A program made the position numbers and the translations under genes. This document shows, one piece after another, positions 53,308 through 64,000 of a stretch of DNA of 64,000 bases. The DNA is from Heliocidaris tuberculata (taxonomy: Eukaryota; Echinodermata; Echinoidea; Camarodonta; Echinometridae). The notes under the pieces were generated by a model. That model was given only the letters and a program-made list of their open reading frames with translations. It ran no database searches and was not told where the DNA came from. The first letter of the stretch is position 1. Every line of letters begins with the position of its first letter. The stretch is taken from positions 19,498,278 through 19,562,277 of the forward strand of contig CM046836.1 in NCBI GenBank assembly GCA_025618425.1, given 5' to 3'.

Positions 53308-54990
53308 CACTGCCCTCCAAAAGTTTAATCACCCACAGTTTATTTATCATCAGATATGTTATACTGCAACAATTTGGTATCAAACTGAAGAGTAGACATC
53401 ACCCTTCAAGTTGACAACAGTTTAACATAATTATATGTAAAGCATTTCAGGGGGTAGTCATGCGTTAAAAAGGGAACCTAACCCCCCAAATACCATTTCC
53501 AGCAAAATAAGAAGGTCACTGGTTTGGTCAGTTGCTCTAGCATTTTTGCCCTTTCAGCATTCTACAAAATCTGACCCTCGTTTGTACTGATTAATATTAC
53601 AAATTTGTTGACTGATATACAATAAACTATACTCATGCAGAAAAATTTTCAACTCAGAAACACATCAACATTTTGGGAACACCACAATGCTTTTTGGTTG
53701 TCTTTTTTCATGGGAAGTCATATTCTTTGCATTTGTGTATACCCTTCCATGACAAATAACGACTAAATGAATAATGCTATGTCATGAGATGTACATTTAT
53801 TAGGTGGTCTGTCGTAGACAGATCACCTCTTAATTTCGTAAGAATTTTCTTTATTATTTATTTTTTTTCTCCCATTTTTTTGTGGTCACGATTGCTCAAA
53901 ATCTGTTCAGTCAATTTCCCGTATCTTTTTCAAGGTCATTATTTTATCGTGATGTCATCAGAATGTCTTTCTATGCCTTCTGGAGATGAAAAAGTATTGT
54001 CTTCCAGCAGGACAATGACCCCAATAATTGTTTAAGGCTTTGCTAAAACTACTGAGCAAAAAGAAGAGAAAGGGCCCTGAAAATCATGGATTGGTCACCC
54101 CGATAGAGCTGATATGGGAAGAGCTGGACAGGAAGGTCTGATAAAAATACCCAGCAAGTGAGCTTCATCTTCTGAAAGCACTGAAATACATTTTCAGTGA
54201 CTACCTTCACAACTACCTCCACAAGTTTGTCTTCCAGCAGCAAAATGACCCCAAACATTCCTCACGGCGCAATGCAAAACTACCTTTAGAAAACAGAAGA
54301 GAAAGGAGTCCTGAAAACCATGCTATGGGAAGGGTTGGACAGGAAGGTCCGAGAAATATGCCCAACAAGTGAGCCTCATCTGTTGGAAATTCTTCAGAAG
54401 GCATGGAAAGACATTTCCCGTGACCGTCCTCCACAACTAATTCTACAATTTGACCAGCTGGATGCCCAGGACATGCAGGATGTGCCGTGATGTTGTCGCT
54501 ACCATGCAGGGCCGGGTTCTTTGATGAGAGCTATTCATTATCCGAAAAGTGATTAAATAAACCTTTGAAAAATAAAGAAATGTGCACCTCAACAAGTTAT
54601 TATTAATTTAGGCATTATTTTCCTTGAAGAAGTAACACAAATGCAAAGAAAAAAAAATAAAATATATGATTTTCCACAATAAAAAAGCAGGAAAAAAAAG
54701 CATTGTGGTGATCCCCAAATATTGATGTGTTTATTAGATGAAAATATTAGTTTCCTGCATGAGTAAAGGATTGATTAATGTATATCAGTCAATAAAATGT
54801 TTAATATTCAACAATACAAACAAGGGTCAGATTTTGTAGAAAGCCGGAAAGGCAAAATGCTTCCACAACTGACCAAACCAATGACCTTATATTTTCCACT
54901 AGAAACGATACTTTGGGGGATAGGTAAATACTGACTATTGTATACTTTGCATAACTCTTTACATTGTGTTAAAGAATTTACTTACTTCTG
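53308..54990 (+). mobile_element. Tc1-like DNA transposon remnant (copy 2, left end visible)
   Basis: The left terminus CACTGCCCTCCAAAAGTTT follows TA (53306-53307), as expected for Tc1/mariner insertion. Inverted similarity between about 53440-53710 and 54695-54970 gives the long termini. The interior (53999-54475) holds the same decayed transposase motifs as copy 1. The outermost right end is not recognisable. Confidence 0.75.
53999..54490 (+). pseudogene. Decayed Tc1-type transposase fragment (copy 2)
   Basis: Same motifs and internal duplication as 484-975, with minor differences, including a CG insertion near 54425 (GTGACCGTCC against GTGACTTCC in copy 1). Not functional. Confidence 0.7.
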
Positions 54991-57900
54991 TATACCTGTA
55001 CATTCTAGTTATTTCAGTATCGAAACTTAATAAAAACAGTGATCTGCCATAGCCAACATACTGTTCTTATTTGAATCAATAAGCCCTGCAGCTGCTAAAT
55101 ACAATATAAATTGTATCAAATATAATCAGTGGTGTATATACGTTCCTAAACATTTGATAGCTGGAAATCCCCAACTGAACTCACCCCTTCTTAATCCTAT
55201 TATCCCCTCCCCCTCTTCCCGCAAGTCAACCCCCTTTTACTACTTATGGTTATGAACTAAATATTTTGGGGCTTCAAGCAAATTAAGCTATGCTTTAATA
55301 GGCTGTAGCCATTCTGTATCCTCACTTTTAATACACGATTGTACTCGAGCTATGTTAACTGTAAATACGATTGTCTATACGCTGTATGTAAATACATTGC
55401 CAATTATTGTTGTATTAAATGACAAAGTAATCAATAAATATTTTCCCTATTTCTCCTATTTCATGAGTTGCCTTATTGTTTGAAATGTATATTTTGGTAG
55501 GCGTTGAAACAACTTTCAAATATTTAGGAAATGAGAAGATAAAATTATGTCTACACTACTGAAAGCATACTCTCTATTACGAGATGTACATGTTATGACC
55601 ACTTAGCAAAATACCTCTAAAACCTAAACTAAGACCTGTGTAAAGAATAAGCTTAAAGTAAAAGACAGGAGAATTAGCAGTTTATTTCTATTATGGGACT
55701 CATAATGTGGGACTCATAATTTTTCTTTCTTTATATGTATCTTATTTATTTTTTGATTATTATGCAGTTGTTAATAACAGCAGTATCCTGAACTAGGTCG
55801 ATTATAATTCATTTTCTTTGTGTGAAAATTAATTATTTTATCCATTTTGCTCATTGAATGTATGCCTATTATCATCAGTATTAACATTGAAATTTTCCTT
55901 TTTTTATACTACCTAACTTGAATAAAAAGATTTGTGAGGGGGAGAGGGTCAGTTATATTCTAAAGTGTTTTTTGTTTTCTCTCTCTCTCTCTCTCCGTGA
56001 ATATATAGTTGTATGACTTAATCCAAGAGGCACTAAAATACAAAATTTGTTGAAAAGAATAATGAGCAACAAGTATGATCGTGACTATAACTCTACTTTC
56101 ATACTTCCCAAATTTGTGTGATACATTTTCGGGCAGAATTTGTTTTATTTGCATTAATTCTACCCCGGCTACCCCGGCTACCCCGGCCTTGTTCTCATAA
56201 ACATGAAAACAAACAAACAAGAATACAGCCAACAACAACAAAAACGGGGGAGGAAAACCGTGACCTGTAGATGCGTTTTGACGAGAAACTTTGTTGTACT
56301 ACTTTGCAGTTATCATGCTAAAGCGTTCTGAATAGATGAACCGAAACGCACAGATTTTATGGCCTTGATTTCTCAAAAGGTGAAAAACTAATCAAAATTT
56401 AAAAGCGTCTGTTGTTTCATAAGAAAAAAGACTTAAAACTTACTGCAAGTAAATTCCGCATTCTTTAACTGTTACAGTACAAAGTTGAGATGATACTAAC
56501 TTCAAGTTCTGCGTCAAATGTTTCTTTTGTCAACATCGAGTGCATCCTTTCTCCAATTCACAATGTGTGCGACACATAATAAATAAATAAATAAATAATG
56601 GTGAATAGAATGAAACCAAAAAATGAGGGGAAAAATACCACAGAAGGGGGCATTTTTGTCACGAGAGGGGCAATTTTGTTGATTAGGGTAAAACCACATG
56701 AGTGCCCCTTTCCTCCTTCCCATTCAAGTGCACGTGGATTTTCGACAGTATTGTCCTCTATTTCAAATGACAAAGTCACTCCAGAATTCCATAACAATAA
56801 CATTGATTTTAAAATAGTAATACAGTTTGCATAATCGATAAAAGATGTCGGTAGAACTACAACATAACATGCATTATGTTTATCCACGTCTAACCCGTAA
56901 GGATATCCGTATACAGGATATGTGTATCTTCCTTCATTCGCAAAGTAAACTATTAACACGATTACGGATCATAATACGATTCGATTGCACTGATGTTTTG
57001 GGTGTTTTTTTTAATCACAAACAAAACATATTTGACACATTTGATCAAAAATAGCTCAAAAGGTACAACTATCACGACTATAGTATCAGACTGAACTTTG
57101 CAAGAAGCTGTCACCTCGGTATTCTACCACTAAATTCTGTGAGCATAGCGGAAACAAACAGGCAGGGTTAACGTGCTATTCAATAACGTCATTAAAAAAA
57201 AAACAGCTTGCATATTGGGAATTTACAAACGCATAAATTTTTATACTTTTGAACCCTACGTTAATTAACCTGTTAATTACAGGGAAGTTTTTTTTACAAA
57301 CATCTACATCGGAAATCGCTTCTTGCTGCCCAAGGTTATCTGTTTTCACACGTTATACTTAACGTTAGACTTTAGACAGTCTAATTTTCACTTTCATTTT
57401 GTCACGATGCTACAGGCACGCAGAAAATGCATTAAGCCTAAGTTACACTAGAATAGCGACCGGTTGCCGACCAGCACAACCGAAAAACTTGAGCTGCATA
57501 AACAAACACTGCCGAATGGAGAATGAAACCCCGAAATTTGAAATACTTTTTAACTTGGCGACTTGTCACCTATCGGTTGCACACAGGGTCGCCAATCGGT
57601 TGCAGACCGATCGCCTGCCTTTCGTCGTCGTTTTTACGAACTAACGAATCCCTGCAAATACGCCTTTGGAGAAAACGGTTTTACGAACCGTCGAATCGTG
57701 TTTGAATGGCCAGTGCTTCCTTATTCCGTATTAATATACATAATAATATACACCATTTCAAAATTAAAGTCATAAGCTTTCTTTTAATGTATATATCGCT
57801 ACATGCAATTATGCAACGAAAGCAAATTCAGTTATCTAAGTACACCTAAATCTATAAATGCGTTTCCGGCTAATTAATATACCGCAACCTAGCAGACAGG

Positions 57901-60537
57901 GCATCACTAGAGAGAGAGGGGGGGGGGGGGGGGTTCAAAATCTTCTGTCGGGAAACTTATATTTTTTAGGCTAGTCGACACATCACAAAAAGTATGTGAT
58001 CGATCCCCCCCCCCCCCCTTTCTTTTTGGCTTCTTGGGAAATACGTTGGAAACTGTAGGCAAAGTTTGAAAATCTGATGACCGGTCGTTTTACTCCGTCG
58101 ACAATTTGAAAATCTGATAACCTTTTTTCTATGTTATTGTTGTTGTTAATCATGTGAAACTCTTTGTGTTGCTTTTGTTGTTTTGCTAACTTGAGGGAAA
58201 ATTTGGTCCGACTCCCCTTTAAAATGGTCTGGCGGCGCCCCTGTTGGTAGACTTAGAAGAAATATAAAGGATCAAGTCATTGTATCAAGTCATTGTAATC
58301 TGTTGTTTTTGTTGTTGTTAACTTGTGGGCAAATTTGGTCCGACTCCCCTTCAAATTGGTCTAGCTGCGCCCCTGTTGGTAGACTTAGAACAAAGATAAA
58401 GGATGAAGTAATTGTAATCTCTTTGTCTGTGGAATGTCCGGAAAGAACCCTTAATCGTGCAAATGACTAATCCTTACCCGACCGTGATTGTTGAGTTTAA
58501 AGATGTAGTTGAGAGCATCGAAGATTTCATAAAACTTTGTCTTGTTTTCAATAACAAGTAACACAAGAAGTGATATAAGAAAGTGAAAAATAGTGATTGG
58601 CTGTGAACAAATTTTGGCACAAATCGTTATTGAGAAAAGATTCAGTTGTACTGAGAAAGGATCTCTCTAGAAATGATGGTAAATAGTTGGTTGTGTGAAT
58701 CAGGAACAGTTGTTTATGAGGTGTCTTAATCTTCATTCGACAATAACATCTTTGACCCCCACCCCCCCCCCCCCCCCTCCCCCACACCCACACCCATCCC
58801 AAATTCACACATGCATGTTAGTATGTGCTGGGAGATTCTAACACATTTTATTGCACTACATAGTTCAGGTAAACCAATCAAACGAACACATTTTTTCCCC
58901 ATGGCAGGGACCTGTTGACTATTTTCCCTGAAAGGCGGACGGTAGTTCCTGAACTCGTGTATGATTTATACATGTCCTGAACTAACCAAATTGTTACCAA
59001 GATCGGAAGTTATCGTGAAAGTCCGGCCGATGCACTCTCACGATTCCCTATACAGTCCAGCATTGTGTATCCATTTACAAGAGCATCGACAGCTCTTCAA
59101 ATGGGGGGGGGGGGGGGGGGACTTTTCGAATTTTTGTTTGTTGAACTTTTAGCATTCTAATGCATGGACATGGTTCTGATCCCGAAAAGTGTGCGCGTGT
59201 GAGTGTGATGTATGTGTGGGCGTGTGTGTGTGTGTGTGTGGGGGGGGGTGGCGATGTGCATGTCCCCCCTGTCCACCGCCTTTTGACGCCTATCTCCATT
59301 TTATAAGCTTTTTTGTACACGAGGCATCATTTTCGGTTACGTTATTAGGCCCACAAAAAAATTTGTTTGGTTGTCCTCGACCGACCGACCCTCTGAAATG
59401 GGGCCGACCCAATTTTTTTTTTTTTTTTTTCAAAACCCAACCACGGCAAAACTTACGTGGAAAAGCGAAATTAATTTCAACAACAGTTTGTATTACATGA
59501 ATTGTTTAATATACAAGACTTAAACAGTGTAAGAGAAATAACAACTCTTTTATGTTTCTGGGTGATAATTAATAAATGTAAATACCATGTAAAAACGTTA
59601 AATATTGAAACTTGCTTTGCCTCCTTTATTTTCTCAGTGTTAAAAAAAAAAAAAAAATTCGATACTGTTTGTTTTGCATTCATTTTCGACCCTCTTTTTA
59701 AAAAAAATGTCACTCGAGGACAACCAAACAATTTTTTTTTTGACCTTATGTCAATACAAATATGAAGGCAAATATAGTGCATGCGCAAACGCAAATCTGA
59801 TACTGTTTGTTTTGCATTCATTTTCTGATATGTCATTTCCACATTACATGGCGCATCTAAGACCGCGCCATTTCTTGACGTATTCCGACGTCAGGAAAAA
59901 TTAATGATGCCTTTTGTGCGACGGGCATTTATGTAATATCGTCACTAAAAAGGGTGTAAACTGACGAGACTATGTGTCTTTCCTGTGGCCTGACTTGGGG
60001 CCAATCGGGTTTATCCGCAACTCTTCTGACGGGCCATGATATTCCCTCACATACGTACCTACGTGCAACATACGCGAAACAGAAGAGTAAGGGTATAACT
60101 TCGATCTGTTTCGCAAACGCTGACTATGTAGAGATTAAGGCCCGTATTCTCGAAAGTGGCTTAAGTTAAGCCTGCCTTAACTTAGGCCACTGATTTATGG
60201 AAGGCCATTCGTCAACCCATAAGTCCCGGATTTATGTAAAGAAATAAAGAAACAAAATTATTTTCTGGCATGAAATGAGCATAAGAAATCAAATCTGTCG
60301 TGTCGGTTTTTGTATTTGCATTTAGAACCAGAACTATGGTGATTTTGTAGGATTAAAAGAGAGTGAAATTTGGCTCTCCATAATTCGGTGGCCTAAATCT
60401 AGACACTTAGGTGGTGGCTTAAGTTAGACCCTTTCGAGAATACGGGCTCACTGACTACCGTCAGCTGAGTTCCATTCGTTAATGTGCAGTTGTCAAAAAA
60501 AAAAAAAAGAAAGAGAGAGAGAGAAGGAAAAAAAGAA

Positions 60538-60568
<31 letters not shown>

Positions 60569-60946
60569 GAAAGACTCACATGGCGATAACCATGTTTTGC
60601 CGTGCAACACGCCCTTTAAATATGCTAGATAAAAAGGGAATATTTCAGAAAGACCACCTCGCTGCCCAAATATGAGGTGTCTGTTGATCAAATTTTGGTA
60701 GTTTCAAATTCCTGGGGATGGAGGTTTTTGCTGCGATCCCTAGCCGCCCCCTCCCCCAACTCTTTTGGTACCACTTTTTGTCAGTATAAATTGTTTTAAA
60801 AGCTCCACATGGATTGTGAGAGAGGTAACTTTCTTCAGATTTCTGGATTGTGAAACACCCGTGCACCAAATTTTATTCTTAATTCCATGTTCATGATGTT
60901 ATTGAGCATGCATGGTTTTTAGTTTGTTTATGCACGTAAGGTGATG

Positions 60947-61525
<579 letters not shown>

Positions 61526-61562
61526 ACTACTGAATAACGACAACATGTAAGGTGTACATATC

Positions 61563-61873
61563 CAGGGGCGTTGATCCGTTTTTTCCGATTGGGGGGCAAG
61601 ACAGCCTAATAGTATACCCTTCATGATTTTCTTAACGCCTCTTAATTACCAGCTTTTCCACGGTTAATTAGATAACTTGCACTCGGATCTCGCGGCAAAA
61701 TTGAAGTCTGACCGTGTAACACTTTTGATATAGCATTGTTTGGAAGGTTTCATTGCCCGAGTTTTTCCTTGTTTTATTTTACACCTCCGGGTTTACTGGT
61801 GGGCAAAGCGATATGTTTGCCCTCCCAATATTTTCTGGGGGGGGGGGGGGGGCAACTGCCCCCCCGCCACCTG
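61563..61873. mobile_element. hAT-type MITE with 8-bp target duplication (copy 2)
   Basis: Same element and same TACATATC flanks (61555-61562 and 61874-61881) as 8346-8660 in copy 1; the G run near the right end is longer. Confidence 0.75.
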
Positions 61874-62917
61874 TACATATCCACATGTATAGATGCTCAA
61901 GGCAATATATTATGGTACTCTTTTTCATTTGATCACAAGATTTGTTTTACCCTTAATGATTATTTGATATTGAAAATTCTCAAATTAATGCTCGAAACAT
62001 TAATGTAATTGATACATTACATTTTAAATCTTGATAAAAAATATATAAAAAACTGATTAACCATGACCTAACATTATTTTCAAATGTGACATCGTCATCT
62101 TATAAGAGTCGGGAAACATTTTAAAAGTTTTCTCACGCGACTGAAGTCATATCGATTACTAATTTGACCCCAGAGACCATATCCTCTGGTAAATTACTTG
62201 GAAATTCATGTCTAAGGGCATTAAAAAAAATACTTCAATGTTATTCACGATTCCATGACGTCACAACACAGCGTTGGAGGACTGGTGGACTAGAGCACAA
62301 CATCCGGCCCAACATGACGAGGAAACCAGGGCGGTGTTACACAGAACCAGATTTTAATAGTTAAACGAGGAATTTAAGTGCATGGTACTGAATTGAATTT
62401 CTACAAATGGTTGCAGCATTCCTTTGCTTTTGTCATCGAATCATCGCCTTCTTATCTATAAAAACATACTGTAAAGCTCAGCATTTTATTACTTCTTCCT
62501 TGTGATGTTAACTTAGCCATCAACTTTGCGGACGATCTCTGTTATACACAACTAATTTATATGCTGTAGTCGTTTTCCATTCGTCAAACTGTAAAAAGCT
62601 GTTTGTTTACTTTGTTCACCCGTGCGCTTATGAATATTCCGGACACTCAGTATTTGCTGTCACCTAACTTTGTGATTATACAGTATATTACGTTGCTACT
62701 TTTGCTTCGGAATAATTACAAGACAACGTTGCACAGCTACAGTTTTATTGTGTTAAAATTTGAGTAAAGAACTATTTTTTAAAGGAGGCGTAAAAGCATA
62801 GTAATAATTTGAGAGAAGACAATTTATTGCATTGTTTTACGCATTTTTCAGGCATTTGTTTTATTCGACCTGACGGTGGACTTTACGGTTAGCTTAAGAA
62901 ACAGCACCATCCTGAGA

Positions 62918-63008
62918 ATGGTTTCGCAATATTTTTCGCCACATTCAGCAATGAGAACGATGCTTGTTTTAAGCTTGTTTTCGAGGGTGATTTCTCAAAA
63001 CGTCGGTG
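62918..63008 (+). CDS. Signal-peptide exon of a second SRCR-type gene (rest beyond window)
   Basis: Base-for-base identical to exon 1 at 9703-9793: ATG at 62918, signal peptide core MRTMLVLSLFSRVIS, donor GGTG|GTAAGT, phase 1. In copy 1 the next exon is 10.9 kb downstream; here that distance runs past the window end, so its SRCR exons cannot be checked. It may be a true paralogue or the other haplotype of the same gene. Confidence 0.65.
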
Positions 63009-64000
63009 GTAAGTATTGCAACCTAATTTTATTTCATACTTTTAATCATATTCCCTTCCTGATTAATAGCAACAGAAATAGATAAATATACACATCATGT
63101 TGTATGAAATAATGAATGAAATATAATACACTTTCCGAAATGATACGTCATTTTGTTATAGATACGTTTAGGTCTACAATCATATTGGATGTACAAAGCT
63201 AATGATAACGGTATCATAGAGCGATATTTCGTAAAACATAGTAGTGCATGTTAAGTTCTTTAGTGCTTTCATCAAAAAGGCTTTGCTGTATTTTGTAGGT
63301 GTATGGTTTTCCACATATTCCGACAACATGTACAATTTCATCGACATTTCTGAAATTAGCCATTTTATGGTACATTATCATCAGATCACTGATTTGACCA
63401 TCCATACCATTTACGCATTCCTTCATTTTGGTTTAGTTGATATGATATCCCTGTAATAACAGTCCGAGGCTGTAACATATTATATACAGTGTTCACATGA
63501 TTTAAAAAGCAACATACAAAGGCCGACCTTTCAAATGATGCGGTTCAAAAAATGTATTATTGAAGCATTGCACTTTAAATATATAAACTATTATAAGCAT
63601 CTTATACTCTCTATAAAAAAAAAAAATCGAGTGATCACTGATGTGACTCCCCGGGCGAGTGAAAATGGACTGAAAATAGAGTGACAAGCACCCTTTTCTT
63701 TTTAGAGAACACTCGATATTCACTCAATATTCACTCTTAAACAAGTGATCACTGCCGTGACTCCCTGGGGAGTGCAAAAAGAGTGAAAATTCACTCTTTT
63801 TTCAGAGAGAGTAGAGATATAAAAGAAGAAATGAGAGAGGAGAGAGAGGGGGGGGGGGGAGGGGAAAGAACCAATTTAAACGGTTAAAGTTTCTACCGTA
63901 TATAATCTACTTACAGGTGATAATTGAGGCCAAAGACACCTTTCAGGGATTGCCAATGTGATAGACAATGCCCTAACGTCTGTTTGGGGCCACAAGGGCG

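Overview
Eukaryotic, intron-rich, AT-rich animal DNA with no bacterial features. An SRCR-domain receptor, a Death-NACHT (NLR-type) gene, very many short DNA transposons and long G/C homopolymers together suggest an echinoderm, most likely a sea urchin or close relative. The species is inferred from gene content only.

Layout. (1) 1-10788 and 53516-64000 are direct-orientation copies of one >=10.5-kb segment, nearly identical by eye apart from substitutions and a few indels. Each carries a Tc1-like remnant, several MITEs, a long ACT microsatellite and an identical signal-peptide exon. (2) 9703-28195, plus strand: a six-exon gene for a single-SRCR type I membrane protein. All exon phases agree, giving 639 aa: signal peptide, SRCR, Ser/Thr-rich stalk, transmembrane helix and a long cytoplasmic tail with six Tyr-motif repeats. 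(3) 28196-31294: repeats, including an inverted minisatellite, ending in a poly-G run and an exactly 500-base N gap (31295-31794). (4) 31795-38320, minus strand: decayed LINE ORF2 and ORF1 sequences separated by degenerate large repeats. (5) 39278-49558, plus strand: a Death-NACHT NLR-like gene in two or three exons with no leucine-rich repeats visible. Its long intron contains two candidate minus-strand exons of an unrecognised gene. (6) 50449-52501: a hAT-like element with a perfect 8-bp target duplication and a purine-rich minisatellite. (7) 53308 onward: the second copy of the opening segment, with the first exon of a probable second SRCR gene at 62918-63008.

Biology. The two recognised genes are, respectively, a candidate cell-surface receptor and a candidate cytosolic innate-immune NTPase. 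A tandem SRCR+NLR unit is an attractive reading. However, the N gap separates the two genes and also the two copies of the segment, so mis-ordered contigs or uncollapsed haplotypes must be excluded first. Much of the rest is non-autonomous transposon sequence (hAT, piggyBac, mariner/Tc1 types) for which target-site duplications can often be read directly.
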